Shown here piece by piece: positions 49,891 to 61,582 of a stretch of DNA of 64,000 bases. Within the stretch, counting starts at the first letter, position 1; the number at the start of each line of letters is the position of its first letter. A model generated the notes under the pieces. The model worked only from the letters and a program-made list of their open reading frames with translations. It was not told where the DNA came from and did not search any database. The stretch is from contig NZ_LT984805.1 in assembly GCF_900250115.1 (NCBI RefSeq), positions 310,001 to 374,000 of the forward strand. The letters run 5' to 3'. Made by a program: the position numbers and the translations under genes. This stretch comes from Cupriavidus taiwanensis. Its GTDB lineage: Bacteria; Pseudomonadota; Gammaproteobacteria; Burkholderiales; Burkholderiaceae.

Positions 49891-50151
49891 GTTCAGTTTT
49901 ACGAAATTGTCCGATGGCTAGCGTGAAGCTGCCAAACACGTCTCTGTTTCACACAGGCTGTGCCAGCCTTAATGATTCAAGTTAATAGGTCAGTGGGGGC
50001 GACGCGAGGGCGTGTTAGTTGCCAAGCGACGTATTTCGACACAGTGCGATCGGTTTGTCAGTATCGCGACGCGGACCATGGTTCATAGTTAGGGCTACAA
50101 CAAGTTCCGGAAAGCCGCGATTTCGCGGGTTTTCTGGAGTTCTTAGCGACA

Positions 50152-50167
50152 TGGCACGAAAGCTGCG
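50152..50167 (+). promoter_or_regulatory. Sigma-54 promoter of nifHDK
   Basis: TGGCACGAAAGCTGCG matches the -24/-12 consensus with exact GG-N10-GC spacing (CTGC in place of TTGC). The predicted transcript would have a leader of about 135 bases before the nifH ATG. The closest NifA-site candidate upstream is the imperfect one at 50056. Confidence 0.82.
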
Positions 50168-50254
50168 CTAACGCGGTCGCGCGGACACGAGCTGGCCGAT
50201 GCGTGCTTTTGAAAGAAGAAGACCATAGGGAAACACCGCAGACTGAGGACATGA

Positions 50255-51196
<942 letters not shown>

Positions 51197-51211
51197 TCAG
51201 GCTTGAACGAC

Positions 51212-51235
51212 AGCCGCCGTGCACGCACGGCGGCT
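51212..51235 (+). other. Perfect hairpin between nifH and nifD
   Basis: AGCCGCCGTGC and GCACGGCGGCT form a perfect 11-bp inverted repeat around two bases, 15 bases after the nifH stop, followed by TATTTG. There is no long T-run, so it is more likely a 3'-end stabiliser or partial attenuator than a full terminator. This could give nifH in excess of nifDK. Confidence 0.75.
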
Positions 51236-51261
51236 ATTTGCGACGAGCATGTTGATTACCT

Positions 51262-52734
51262 ATGGACTACGCGATGACCACGACGGTTGAGGAACGGAAG
51301 GCCGCTAACAAGGCCCTCATTGACGAAGTGCTACGGGCTTACCCTGAAAAGATGGGAAAACGACGGGCCAAGCACCTAAGTTCATTCGAGGAAGGCAAGC
51401 CAGATTGCGGGGTGAAGTCGAATATCAAGTCGCTGCCTGGGGTCATGACGATTCGCGGGTGCGCGTATGCTGGATCAAAGGGCGTGGTATGGGGGCCGAT
51501 CAAAGACATGATCCATATAAGCCATGGGCCCGTTGGCTGTGGCCAGTACTCATGGGGATCGCGTCGCAATTACTACGTTGGCACCACGGGCATCGATACG
51601 TTCGTTACTATGCAGTTCACCTCTGATTTCCAGGAGAAGGACATAGTGTTCGGAGGTGACAAGAAGCTTGACAAGATCATTGATGAGATACAGCAATTGT
51701 TTCCGCTCAACAAGGGGATTTCTATTCAGACAGAATGTCCGATTGGTCTTATCGGCGACGACATTGAGGCTGTCTCAAAGAAGAAGAGTAAGGAGTATGG
51801 CGGGCACACCGTCGTACCTGTGCGCTGCGAGGGTTTCCGTGGTGTGTCGCAGTCACTCGGTCATCATTTGGCAAACGACGCGATCCGCGACTTTGTGTTC
51901 GATGCTCACTCCAATAAGCGTCTCGCGCTTGAATCGACACCCTATGACGTTGCTATCATAGGCGACTACAACATTGGGGGAGACGCGTGGTCAAGTCGAA
52001 TTCTTCTTGAAGAGATGGGTTTGCGGGTCATCGCACAGTGGTCGGGTGACGGTACATTGGCGGAACTAGAGAACACCCCAAGGTCAAAGCTGAATTTGTT
52101 GCATTGTTACCGATCGATGAACTACATCAGTCGACACATGGAAGAAAAGTATGGCATCCCATGGGTAGAATATAATTTTTTTGGTCCCACAATGATTGAG
52201 AAAAGCTTGCGTGAAATTGCAGGTCGATTTGATGATGCGATTATGGAAAATGCAGAAAAGGTGATCGCTAAATACCGCAAGGTATCTGATGCCGTCACTG
52301 CGAAATATAAGCCTCGGTTGCAAGGTAAAAAGGTGATGCTCTTTGTAGGTGGATTACGCCCGCGGCACGTTGTAGGGGCATACGAGGATCTAGGCATGGA
52401 GGTTATCGGAACGGGGTATGAGTTTGCACACAATGACGATTACCAACGAACGACGCATTATCTAAAGGATGGCACACTCATCTATGATGATGTGACGGGG
52501 TACGAATTTGAAAGATTCGTAGACCGGGTGCGCCCCGACCTTGTCGGTTCTGGTATCAAAGAGAAGTACGTATTCCAGAAAATGGGTGTACCGTTCCGTC
52601 AAATGCATAGCTGGGATTACTCAGGCCCTTATCACGGCTACGACGGATTTGCGATATTCGCCCGTGATATGGACATTGCCATCTCAAGTCCTGTATGGAA
52701 CCTCGCGAAGACGCCGTGGAAAGATCGAACATGA
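51262..52734 (+). CDS. nifD: Nitrogenase MoFe protein alpha chain NifD
   Basis: 490 residues. P-cluster cysteines in [28 protein letters not shown] and [12 protein letters not shown]. FeMo-co ligands are the Cys in [11 protein letters not shown] and the His in [17 protein letters not shown]. All expected residues are present. It follows nifH by 65 bases containing the hairpin. Confidence 0.97.
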   Translation: MDYAMTTTVEERKAANKALIDEVLRAYPEKMGKRRAKHLSSFEEGKPDCGVKSNIKSLPGVMTIRGCAYAGSKGVVWGPIKDMIHISHGPVGCGQYSWGSRRNYYVGTTGIDTFVTMQFTSDFQEKDIVFGGDKKLDKIIDEIQQLFPLNKGISIQTECPIGLIGDDIEAVSKKKSKEYGGHTVVPVRCEGFRGVSQSLGHHLANDAIRDFVFDAHSNKRLALESTPYDVAIIGDYNIGGDAWSSRILLEEMGLRVIAQWSGDGTLAELENTPRSKLNLLHCYRSMNYISRHMEEKYGIPWVEYNFFGPTMIEKSLREIAGRFDDAIMENAEKVIAKYRKVSDAVTAKYKPRLQGKKVMLFVGGLRPRHVVGAYEDLGMEVIGTGYEFAHNDDYQRTTHYLKDGTLIYDDVTGYEFERFVDRVRPDLVGSGIKEKYVFQKMGVPFRQMHSWDYSGPYHGYDGFAIFARDMDIAISSPVWNLAKTPWKDRT

Positions 52735-52799
52735 GCACAGAGATCGCAGCGGCGGGCGCGTCTAGCGAACGTTTATTTGGAACTTACGTACAGGAGTGA

Positions 52800-54362
52800 G
52801 TGATGCCACAATCGACTGACAAAATTCTCGACCATGAACTACTCTTCCGGGAGCCGGAATACAGGGCGCTCTTTCAGAATAAGAAGAAAGAGTTTGAATT
52901 TAAGGATCCCGAGGAAAAGATAAGGGATTTTTCCGAATGGACTAAGACAGAAGACTATAAGAAAAAGAACTTCGCAAGAGAATCACTGACTGTGAATCCG
53001 GCCAAGGCGTGTCAGCCACTTGGAGCCGTGTTTGTAGCAAACGGCTTTCACAAGACACTTCCATTCGTTCATGGTTCTCAAGGCTGCGTTGCATACTACC
53101 GTTCACATTTCTCAAGGCATTTCAAGGAGCCGACTTCGTGTGTGAGTTCCTCTATGACTGAGGATGCGGCGGTGTTCGGCGGCCTGAACAACATGATTGA
53201 TGGGCTGGCTAACGCGTACAACCTTTACAAGCCCGAGATGATTGCTGTATCCACAACATGCATGGCGGAGGTGATCGGGGACGACCTCGATGCATTCATC
53301 AAAAACAGCAAGCAGAAGGGCAGCGTCCCTGAAGATTACGACGTGCCCTTCGCCCACACGCCAGCATTTGTCGGTAGTCACGTGACGGGTTATGACAATG
53401 CGCTACTGGGCATCCTGAAGCACTTTTGGGGCGGTAGGGCAGGAACGTCCAACCCGCTGGTACGAATGCCTGACGACAGTGTGAACTTCATCGGCGGCTT
53501 TGATGGCTTTGTCGTCGGAAACATGCGCGAAATCAGGAGAATATTTGATCTGTTCGGCGTAAAAGTGAACATTATCTGCGACCCGTCGGAAACCTGGAAC
53601 ACACCTACGGATGGCGTGTTCAGAATGTATCAAGGTGGGACAACGAAAGAGGAGGTGGAACGCGCACTGAACGCTAAAGCAACATTCGTTTTCCAGGAGT
53701 TCTGCTGCGAACGAACAAGTAAGTTTATCGCTGAACAGGGTCAGGATGTCGTGGTTTTAAATGCGCCAGTTGGCGTTGGTGGCACTGACCATTTCCTTAT
53801 GGAGATTTCACGGGTGACCGGTAAGCCGATACCAGCTGAACTGGAAAAGGAGCGAGGTCAACTCGTAGACGCTATGGCGGACAGTCAGGCAAGCCTCCAT
53901 GGTAAGCGGTACGCATTGTATGGTGATCCGGACCAGATGCTGGGATACACCCAATTTCTCCTCGAGATTGGGGCTGAACCAAGCCACGTGTTATCGACAA
54001 ACGGTAACGATGCTTGGGCTGAGAAAGTGCAGGCGTTGCTCGATGCGTCGCCATATGGTGTAGGATGCAAAGTCTATCCGAAGCGTGACCTCTGGCACCT
54101 GCGCTCTTTGTTATTCACGGAGCCGGTGGACTATCTGATCGGCAACACATACGGAAAATACTTGGAGCGCGATGCCGGGACACCTCTCGTTCGGCTCGTG
54201 TTTCCAATTTTTGACCGTCACCACTATCATCGGTACCCTACTTGGGGATACGCTGGCGGTCTGCGCATTCTTATGGCGCTACTGGATGAATATTTTGAAG
54301 CCTTGGACGCTAGCACTATTGCTGTTTCGGAGACCGACTACAGCTATGACATTGTTCGGTGA
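52800..54362 (+). CDS. nifK: Nitrogenase MoFe protein beta chain NifK
   Basis: 520 residues. P-cluster cysteines in [37 protein letters not shown] and [17 protein letters not shown], and the Ser/Glu region [13 protein letters not shown]. The length and C-terminus are normal. A CAGGAGTGAGTG ribosome site supports the start. nifE is not downstream as in many rhizobia; an IS66-family element follows. Confidence 0.97.
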   Translation: MMPQSTDKILDHELLFREPEYRALFQNKKKEFEFKDPEEKIRDFSEWTKTEDYKKKNFARESLTVNPAKACQPLGAVFVANGFHKTLPFVHGSQGCVAYYRSHFSRHFKEPTSCVSSSMTEDAAVFGGLNNMIDGLANAYNLYKPEMIAVSTTCMAEVIGDDLDAFIKNSKQKGSVPEDYDVPFAHTPAFVGSHVTGYDNALLGILKHFWGGRAGTSNPLVRMPDDSVNFIGGFDGFVVGNMREIRRIFDLFGVKVNIICDPSETWNTPTDGVFRMYQGGTTKEEVERALNAKATFVFQEFCCERTSKFIAEQGQDVVVLNAPVGVGGTDHFLMEISRVTGKPIPAELEKERGQLVDAMADSQASLHGKRYALYGDPDQMLGYTQFLLEIGAEPSHVLSTNGNDAWAEKVQALLDASPYGVGCKVYPKRDLWHLRSLLFTEPVDYLIGNTYGKYLERDAGTPLVRLVFPIFDRHHYHRYPTWGYAGGLRILMALLDEYFEALDASTIAVSETDYSYDIVR

Positions 54363-54712
54363 ACGAACTGCGTAGCCTATCGAAGGTCTAATAGCCAAAC
54401 GGCTCTTCGTTTTTGCGTGAGGATTTTGAATCGGATAAGCAAGAAACTCGTCTTTGGGGAAAGCGAATGAGTGATCGCTCGCTCCGAGCGGCTTTCTTCC
54501 TGCCGATAGCCATTGAGATGAGCTCTGTTGGGAGCGGGCGCGGTAGTCTCACGTGTGAAGGCGCTTGTTCAACGTACGTTCCTTAGCTGCTTGTCCGACA
54601 GGCTTTCCCTCAGTGCGGGCGTGGTTACGGTGGTGGACGTGTATGCCTTTTGGAGGCGCGGGAATTTATGCGGGCGGCGCGGACCTGTCCGCATTCTTTA
54701 TGTGCGGGAGGT
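54363..54712. other. Spacer between nifK and IS66
   Basis: 350 bases with no supported gene. A short stem AGCC/GGCT followed by CTTCGTTTTT at 54393-54413 could be a weak terminator for nifHDK. I found no IS66-type left end (GTAAGCG) here. Confidence 0.4.
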
Positions 54713-54759
54713 TTTTTAATTCTGTTAGCCTCGACGAGATTGACCTATTTCCGCTGCAG

Positions 54760-55162
54760 GCGGTGCGTGCCCGCTCCAATGGGAAGCGAGACTACGAGCC
54801 AGCGGGCAAGCGGCGTCTGATTGAGTTCTGTCTTCAATCGGGAGCATCGGTTTCAGGCACGGCTCTCAAGGCGGGCATCAACGCTAACCAGTTGCGCAAA
54901 TGGATTCGGGATCCGAGATTCAGCGCAGGCGCAAGGTGCGTTGCCGGCATTCGTGCCGGTTGTCGAGGAGGTTCTAGATTCGCGGCCAATCAAGACACCC
55001 GCACAGGTTGTGGTGTCTGGCGATCCGCCACCGCGGCGAGCGCAACCGCTGGCGCTGTTGAGCGCAAAGCTGCCCAACGGTGTATCGCTCGAGCTGGAAT
55101 GCAGCGAGCGAGACGTTGGGCTCGTAAAGGCAATGATCGAAGCCCTGAGTGGAGGCCATTGA
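54760..55162 (+). pseudogene. tnpA: IS66 tnpA, frameshifted
   Basis: The N-terminal HTH_8 part (GKRDYEPAGKRRLIEFCLQS; GTALKAGINANQLRKWIRD) is in one frame. The C-terminal part (GALPAFVPVVEEVLDSRPIK; LPNGVSLELECSERDVGLVK) is in the next, with the break near 54915. Its stop overlaps the tnpB start. No convincing start codon with a ribosome site is evident. Confidence 0.75.
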
Positions 55163-55512
55163 TGTTCCGCCTCGACGCTGGGCTGCGGGTGTATCTGCAT
55201 CGCGACGCAGTGGACTTCCGTAAGAACATCAACGGCCTGGCACTGCTGGTCGAGCAGGCGCTCGGGCTGGATCCGTTTGCATCGGCTGTATTTGTGTTCC
55301 GTAACCAGCGGGCCGATCGTATCAAGATTCTCGGGTGGGATCGCAACGGCTTCTGGCTATTGTTGAAGCGATTGGAGGCGGACCGGTTTGCCTGGCCACG
55401 CGAGGCGACAGTGGCTATGCTGACGGTCGAACCGTTGCACTGGCTGCTCCAGGGAATCGACATCGAGGCGATGCGCCGGCACCCGCACCGAGAATACCAT
55501 CGCGCTGCGTGA
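55162..55512 (+). CDS. tnpB: IS66 accessory protein TnpB
   Basis: 116 residues starting MFRLDAGLRVYLHRDAVDFR, then NINGLALLVEQALGLDPFAS and DRIKILGWDRNGFWLLLKRL. This is the conserved IS66 Orf2 family, needed for transposition though its biochemical role is unclear. Start overlaps the tnpA stop (ATGA). Confidence 0.88.
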   Translation: MFRLDAGLRVYLHRDAVDFRKNINGLALLVEQALGLDPFASAVFVFRNQRADRIKILGWDRNGFWLLLKRLEADRFAWPREATVAMLTVEPLHWLLQGIDIEAMRRHPHREYHRAA

Positions 55513-55543
55513 ACGCTGCTTGGCGGCAGCGGTCTAACCCGCC

Positions 55544-57176
55544 ATGCCATCCACGCCCGTCACCGTTACCGCCGCCGAGCTGCAATTGTTGCGCGATGCC
55601 GAACGCGAACTCAAGGCAATACTCGCGGAACGCGAGGCAATCAAGGGCGAGCTGCGTGTGATGACGGTCCAGCGAGACCTGCTCTTGGAACAGCTCAAGG
55701 CGTTCCAGCGTAAGCTGTTCGCCGCCAAGAGCGAGGCGCGAGGTTCGGAGCAGAAGGACTTGTTCCTCAATGAAGCCGAAGCCTTGGCGGCGGCCGCGCA
55801 GCCAGCGCAGGAAGAAGAAGGTACGCCCGAGACCGAAGTGGCCGGACACAAACGCAAGAAGCGTGGCCGCAAGCCGCTCCATCCGGCGCTGCCCCGTGTC
55901 GAGGTTCGTCACGAACTACCCGAGTCGGAACGCGTCAGCCCCCTCGATGGCCAGACTCTGGTCGAGATTGGCGTCGAGGTCAGCGAACAGCTCGACATCG
56001 TGCCGCAGCAGGTCCGCGTGATCCAGCACCAGCGGGTCAAGTACGCCTGCCCATGCTGCGACGGCGGCATCAAGACAACGCCGGCACCGGCGCGCATTAT
56101 TCCCAAGGGACTCCTTACCGAATCGGCGCTGGCCTGGTGCATCACCTCGAAGTATCAGGATGGCCTGCCGCTGTACCGCCAGGCAGCGCTGCTGCATCGC
56201 TTCGGCGGGGACCTCTCTCGCGGCACCCTGGCCGCAAGCATAGTGCGAGTAGGCCAAGCGGTGCAGCCAGTCGTCAACCTGCTGCGCGACCATCTGCTGG
56301 AAGCAGACGTCGTGTACGGTGACGAGACAACGGTACAGGTGCTCAAGGAGCCCGGCAGGCCTGCCCAGAGAAAGAGCTTCCTATGGGCGCAGATGAATGG
56401 CACGGGGCCGCCGGTACGGTTGTTTGCCTATAGCCCGACACGCGAGACAAAGCAGGCTACGGCTCTCTATGCCGGTATCAAGCCTGGGGCGGTGTTGATG
56501 ACCGACGGCTATGCACCATACGACGACGTCTCAAACACCTATCAGTTGGTGCATCTCGGATGCTGGGCACACGCGCGCCGCTACCTGGTCGAGGCGGAGC
56601 AAGCCTTGCCCAAGGACAAGCGCCCCGACCACCCGGTCACCGGATCCCTGCAGCGCATCGGCAAGCTGTTTGCCATCGAAAGCCACACGCTCAAGATGAA
56701 GCCGGAACAACGGCAGCAGGTTCGCGCCGAACAAAGCCAGCCGCTGCTGGCCGAGATCGAAACAATGCTGCTGCAACATCTGCATACCGTGCTGCCGCAA
56801 AGCCTGTTCGGCAAGGCGCTGCACTACCTGCATGGGCAGTGGCCAAAGCTCGTGCGCTACATCGAGAACGGAACCTGGCCGATCTCGAACAATCCCTGCG
56901 AGAACGCGATTAGGCCATTCGTGATCGGACGGAGAAACTTCCTCTTCTGCGACACCGTGGCCGGTGCCAACGCCAGCGCAAGTCTTTACTCGCTGGTGGA
57001 AACCTGCAAGGCCAACGACGTCGATTCGTATCAGTATCTCGTTGCCTTGTTCAAGGCGTTGCCACACGCACAGACAGCCGACGACTACGAGGCTCTGCTG
57101 CCCTGGAGGCTCAAGCCCTCAACCGTCTTCGGATACCGCCGGCGGCCGGAAGGGACGCCCTTAAAAGACCGCTTAC
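55544..57176 (+). CDS. tnpC: IS66 transposase TnpC
   Basis: The family protein covers residues 1 to about 535: coiled coil LRDAERELKAILAEREAIKG, zinc-finger region YACPCCDGGIKTTPAPARII, DDE core with ADVVYGDETTVQVLKEPGR, LMTDGYAPYDDV and WPISNNPCENAIRPFVIGRR, ending EALLPWRLKPSTVF. No stop occurs before the element's right end, so the frame runs on through IS21 remnants to 58354, giving a 936-codon chimera. Confidence 0.8.
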
Positions 57177-57855
57177 AGAAGAAGGGTATCGTGGAATCGG
57201 GAGTCAAGTACGTAAAGAACAGCTTCGGGCCGCTGCGCGACTTCCGCGACCTCGCCGATGCCAACCGCCAGGTGCGCGCCTGGGTCATGGCCGAGGCCGG
57301 CACTCGCATCCACGGCACACCGGGATGGTCACGTTCAGTTCGAGCGGGCTTATTACTCGGCGCCGTTCCGTCTGGCCGGCAAGTCGTGTGGCTCAAGGCT
57401 ACGGCGACGATGGTGCATCTGTATGAGGAATACATCCTGCTTGCTACTCACTTGCGACAGGGTGCGCTCGGCGCCCGCAGTCCCGTCACCGACCATCTGC
57501 CACCCGAGGCACAGGCTTGGCAATTGCACGATGTCCAGTGGTGCTTGCGCGAGGCCAAGCGCATCGGTCCGTCCTGTTCCGCTCTGGTGCGCGTGCTGTT
57601 CGGCGATCGAGTTCTGATCAAGTTGCGTGCTGTCCAAGGCCTGTTGCGGTTCGCACAGCAATGCAGCGACGAACGGCTGGAAGCCGCCTGCCGGCGGGCC
57701 AACCACTTCGGCACGCCCAACTACGGCGCGGTCAAGCAGATTCTGGCCAAGGGGGCTGGATCTCGAACCAGCGCCCACGGTCAGCACGCTGGCCACCACC
57801 TACGCCCAAGGCGGCCGCTTCTGCCGCGACACCCAGACGCTGCTTCTTCATTGAA
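57177..57855 (+). pseudogene. istA: IS21-family istA remnant
   Basis: The start of the gene is missing and it has an internal deletion and frame changes. GVKYVKNSFGPLRDFRDLAD and RQVRAWVMAEAGTRIHGT are istA core residues. HVQFERAYYSAPFRLAGKS is in a second frame, then MVHLYEEYILLATHLRQGAL and ERLEAACRRANHFGTPNYGA in the first. It represents another IS21 lineage, separate from the three elements in the left part. Confidence 0.75.
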
Positions 57856-57859
57856 TCCC

Positions 57860-58250
57860 ATGAATCCGATCCCCGAACTCTCCTCCGCCCTCAAGCAACT
57901 GCGCCTGTCTGGCGTTCTCGACACGCTGGAAGTACGCAATCGCGAAGCCGTCGAGCGTCAGTTGGCCCACACCGACTTCCTCGCCTTGCTTGTCCACTAC
58001 GAACTGGCTCGCCGGGACCAGAAGAAACTCAGCCAACGCGTGCGCCGCGCCAGCTTCCGCGGGGAGAAGACCCTGGAGGGCTTCGACTTCGACCGCCTGC
58101 CAAACTTGAACCGGGCGACTGTCTATGACCTGGCCACCGGCCGCTACATTGAGGAGAAGGCCTGCATCTTGATCGCCGGACCGTGCGGTACCGGCAAGAG
58201 CCACTTGGCCCAGGCACTGGGGCATGCCGCCGTCCGCGCCATTCTTGAGA
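57860..58250 (+). pseudogene. istB: IS21-family istB remnant, 3' truncated
   Basis: Starts MNPIPELSSALKQLRLSGVL and includes FRGEKTLEGFDFDRLPNLNR and the Walker A ILIAGPCGTGKSHLAQALG. It leaves the family after LGHAAVRA near 58230, and the frame continues through unrecognised sequence to 58354. About half of the ATPase, including Walker B, is missing. Confidence 0.78.
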
Positions 58251-58354
58251 CCCCGTTCGAGCCCGATCCAGGCGACTCCGCCTGGCTCCATTACGCCGAA
58301 GATGCCCGGTTCCTTTATGCCGGCGATCGACAACGCCTGACCGCTGGCCCCTGA

Positions 58355-58934
58355 TCGAGGCAACCACAATATCTCAAGGTCAGCAGGGTTCGCGCGTACG
58401 GCTATCCTGACGAAGATAGTCCGTAAAAATATCAGTAAATGTTCGTTCCATGAAATAACTTCATGGCGTCTTGAAAACGGATCATTTTACCGACCTCGCA
58501 CCGAGCAATTACAATAAAGACTTGGCTTGAAAAGAAAGCGGCTAGGGTCAAGCTAAGAAGTGTAGAAATTTTAGTGCATCCCGAGGGGGCATGGGATAAG
58601 GAAGTGTAGCGGTATCCAGCATCGCCGCAAATAAAGGAGGCCCTTTGCGCAAGCCTCGTTGATTATGCCTTGCCATATTCTTAGTCGTATGTTGAGTGAT
58701 ATTCTCCATTGAGCTTGAACTCATCCGGCATCAAGCGGACGAATCAATTTCGTGTGGACACACGGCACACACAAGGCACTTCCGCGAACATAATGCTCAT
58801 GAATTATCGAGGGGGAAGTTCAATCCAGCGGAGGAAAGATTAGTCCACTTTTCCGAGTCGTTATCGGGTATCCAGCGCTGAAATAGTGAAATATCTCCTA
58901 TTTCACTATTATAAATGGTAAATCATTTGATGAA
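58355..58934. other. Intergenic region before the aminotransferase gene
   Basis: 580 bases of AT-richer DNA following the insertion-sequence remnants, with no supported gene. It contains the perfect palindrome at 58882-58910 near its right end. I found no clear -24/-12 promoter or NifA site. Confidence 0.5.
58882..58910. repeat. Perfect 12-bp inverted repeat upstream of the aminotransferase gene
   Basis: AATAGTGAAATA and TATTTCACTATT flank the 5-base loop TCTCC. The repeat ends 24 bases before the ATG at 58935. It is AT-rich and has no U-tract, so it could be an operator for a dimeric regulator or a leader hairpin. No regulator gene is nearby in the window. Confidence 0.8.
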
Positions 58935-59969
58935 ATGATGGCGGACGAAGAAATAATGCAGATTACGAAACTCTCCTCAAACGAGAACCCATTTGGCCCA
59001 TCACCCAAAGCAGTTGATGCCGCGAAACTAGCAATTGCCTCTGCGAATCGCTATCCAGAACGCACCGACAAAAAGCTCTGCGACGCCCTAGCTGCCTTTC
59101 ATGGTAGAGGCCTTACAAGCGCGCAATTTTTCTCGGCAAACAGCGGTGTCGAAGTACTGTCTTTAGTGGAAGATGCGCTGATTAAGCCTGGTCAACGTGC
59201 CATCATATGTCCGCCGTGTTTTAGTGAATATTCAAAATCTCTTGCAAATAAGGGATGCGAGATAGACAGAGTACCGCTGATTGGATCGGATTTCCGCTTG
59301 GACGTCGATGCAATCCTACGCAGGATAAACAAGGATACCAGGTTGCTATATCTTTGTAATCCAAATAATCCGACCGGGACCTGGTTTGGGGAAAGTGTGT
59401 TGGGTACAGTGTTGGGAAAAATTCCGGATGATGTCACCGTAATATATGATGAGGTGTATTATCAATTTGCTACAGAAGAAGGCCTTCCTGATGCTATACG
59501 GCATGTCCTCGACGATCAAAATGTCGTGATTGTTCATAGCTTTTCCAAGGCTTATGGTTTGGCTGGTATGCGCATCGGTTATGGGATCGCGCCGCAACGG
59601 ATAGCTCAGAGTGTGAAGAAGCGGAAACGAAATTTTCACCTAAGCGCAGCAGGAATGGATGCTGCAATTGCCGCTTTGGGGGATAGGGTTCACTTGCAGC
59701 GCACCGTCGATAACAACCATGCCGAGCGGCTCAGGCTCGCGACCGGGCTAAAAGCCCTGAATCTGGAGGTGACACCAAGCCAGGCAAACTTTCTCATGGT
59801 TCGCTGTCCCAAAGGCTTCAACGCTGAGGAACTGGCAGGGCTCTTGGTTGGGAACGGGGTCATGGTACGTCCCGCATTCGATCTGCCGCACTGCATAAGA
59901 ATCACGGTCGGTGCACCAGGTGACAACACGAGATTACTCGCATTATTGGATACGCTTCTGGAGGGCTGA
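58935..59969 (+). CDS. HisC-like PLP-dependent aminotransferase
   Basis: 344 residues of the class I/II aminotransferase fold, closest by eye to histidinol-phosphate aminotransferase. KLSSNENPFGPSPKAVDAAK is at the N-terminus, then LLYLCNPNNPTGTWFGESVL, VTVIYDEVYYQFA and the PLP lysine in IVHSFSKAYGLAGMRIGYG. The C-terminal Arg region is LPHCIRITVGAPGDN. ATG 58935 is used, but Met 58956 (MQITKLSSN) is also possible. The next gene starts 5 bases after its stop. On a symbiotic plasmid it need not act in histidine synthesis; the substrate is unknown. Confidence 0.8.
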   Translation: MMADEEIMQITKLSSNENPFGPSPKAVDAAKLAIASANRYPERTDKKLCDALAAFHGRGLTSAQFFSANSGVEVLSLVEDALIKPGQRAIICPPCFSEYSKSLANKGCEIDRVPLIGSDFRLDVDAILRRINKDTRLLYLCNPNNPTGTWFGESVLGTVLGKIPDDVTVIYDEVYYQFATEEGLPDAIRHVLDDQNVVIVHSFSKAYGLAGMRIGYGIAPQRIAQSVKKRKRNFHLSAAGMDAAIAALGDRVHLQRTVDNNHAERLRLATGLKALNLEVTPSQANFLMVRCPKGFNAEELAGLLVGNGVMVRPAFDLPHCIRITVGAPGDNTRLLALLDTLLEG

Positions 59970-59974
59970 AGACT

Positions 59975-61582
59975 ATGAGAGCTATGACGGGTGGTGAGGC
60001 AGCAGTTCTTTCTTTGCATAACCTCGGAATAAGGACGGTATTCGGTCTACCTGGCATGCAGAACGATTGGCTCTATAATGCATTTTTCGATCATCGAGAA
60101 AAATTCCGGATAATTCACACTCGACATGAGCAAGGTGCGGCATATATGGGACTCGGTCATGCTCTGGTCAGCGATTTGCCCACGGTATTCAACGTTGTTC
60201 CGGGGCCAGGCCTTCTCAATTCAACCGCCGCGATCTCAACGGCGTACGCACTTAACGCAAAGCTGATGTGTTTGACCGGTCAGATAAACTCAGCGGCAAT
60301 AGGAAGAGGTTGGGGTGAATTGCATGAAATTAATGATCAGCTCTCAATCTTGCGTTCCCTTAGCAAATGGGTAGCAACTGCTCACACCCCATCGGAGATT
60401 CCGATCTTGATCGGTGAAGCCTTTCACCAGATGCTTTCGGGTCGACCTCGACCAGTTGGGCTGGAGATTCCAATGGACGTGTTAGCCAGCACGGCTCCCG
60501 CCGATCCCCAACTCAAACTACGGACTCCCTATGAACCTCCTCTGGACGAGGAAGCTATCGAAGAGGTCGCCAAAGTGCTAGGTGCCTCTGTTGCTCCAAT
60601 GATATTTGTCGGAAGCGGTGCGCAAGGCGCGAGCACATTGGTCCGGCAGTTAGCGGAGGTCTTACAGGCACCGGTCGTGGCATATCGTACCGGTATGGGG
60701 GTTGTGGATGCCCGTAGCTATCTCTCCCTGCACCTGCCTGCCGCGAAGGACCTTTGGGGAAAAACCGATGTTGTTCTGGCCATCGGTACCAACATGCGAA
60801 TACCAGCAAAAAAATGGATTCGGACACATCGGCCGGATATTATTCGCATTGACGTTGACCCGACCACACATCGTAGATTTTTTACGCCGAAGTGCGAAAT
60901 TACGGCTCGGGCAGAGCAAGCCTTGCCACTCTTGCTGAGAAGGCTTGAAGAATACAATGCCGTTCGACGTCCACGAGAAACTGCATTGATGGAAGTCAAA
61001 GCCGCATGGGAAGCGCGTTCAGCGGTGCTCGAACCACAATTGAGCTATCTGAAGGTTATCCGTGAAGAAATAGGTGAACATGGAATATTTGTAGACGAAT
61101 TAACCCAGGTTGGCTTTGCGAGTCGCATCGTTTATCCTGTATACAGTCCCCGCACTTACATATCTACCGGCTATCAGGGGACACTCGGATATGGCTTTCC
61201 GACTGCGCTCGGAGTGAAGGTTGCAAAGCCAAACGTACCCGTGGTTTCTATTACGGGGGACGGCGGGTTCATGTTTGCCGTTCAAGAGCTAGCCACTGCT
61301 GTACAGCATAAGATTTCTCTGATCGTTCTGCTTTTCAATAACAACTGTTTTGGAAATGTCCGCCAGATGCAAGTCAACGACTACGGCGGTAGAATTATAG
61401 CAACTGATCTTCGAAATCCAGATTTCTGCCGTTTGTCGGAAAGCTTTGGTGCACAAGCGTTCCGAACGGACTCTCCCGAAGGACTGCGGTTCGCATTACG
61501 TCGGGCCATCTCAACGACGAGTGTACCGACGGTGATCGAAGTCAGCGTGGGGGATATGCCAAGTATTGACCAGTTCCGGTGA
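59975..61582 (+). CDS. Thiamine-diphosphate enzyme, acetolactate-synthase-like
   Basis: 535 residues with the three-domain ThDP decarboxylase/synthase layout: N-terminal GIRTVFGLPGMQNDWLYNAF with the catalytic Glu in IIHTRHEQGAAYMGLGHAL, a central domain (APMIFVGSGAQGASTLVRQL), and a C-terminal ThDP motif SITGDGGFMFAVQELA ending at NNNCFGNV. The residues FGLPG and HEQGAA fit this superfamily. A 2-oxoacid product of the upstream aminotransferase would be a natural substrate (inference). It could be a decarboxylase, synthase or oxidase; the sequence alone does not tell. Confidence 0.8.
   Translation: MRAMTGGEAAVLSLHNLGIRTVFGLPGMQNDWLYNAFFDHREKFRIIHTRHEQGAAYMGLGHALVSDLPTVFNVVPGPGLLNSTAAISTAYALNAKLMCLTGQINSAAIGRGWGELHEINDQLSILRSLSKWVATAHTPSEIPILIGEAFHQMLSGRPRPVGLEIPMDVLASTAPADPQLKLRTPYEPPLDEEAIEEVAKVLGASVAPMIFVGSGAQGASTLVRQLAEVLQAPVVAYRTGMGVVDARSYLSLHLPAAKDLWGKTDVVLAIGTNMRIPAKKWIRTHRPDIIRIDVDPTTHRRFFTPKCEITARAEQALPLLLRRLEEYNAVRRPRETALMEVKAAWEARSAVLEPQLSYLKVIREEIGEHGIFVDELTQVGFASRIVYPVYSPRTYISTGYQGTLGYGFPTALGVKVAKPNVPVVSITGDGGFMFAVQELATAVQHKISLIVLLFNNNCFGNVRQMQVNDYGGRIIATDLRNPDFCRLSESFGAQAFRTDSPEGLRFALRRAISTTSVPTVIEVSVGDMPSIDQFR

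Larger units (their letters stand above)
54713..57176 (+). mobile_element. IS66-family element, left end unclear
   Basis: It carries tnpA, tnpB and tnpC in the standard IS66 order. The right end is marked by GACCGCTTAC (57167-57176), which matches the family's CGCTTAC terminus. The matching GTAAGCG left end is not found, so the left side is probably deleted near 54713. It is directly joined on the right to an IS21-family remnant. Confidence 0.75.

Noticed and set aside
55544..58354. A single 936-residue protein
   Set aside because: The reading joins an IS66 transposase to IS21 istA and istB fragments across an element end; it is not one evolved protein.
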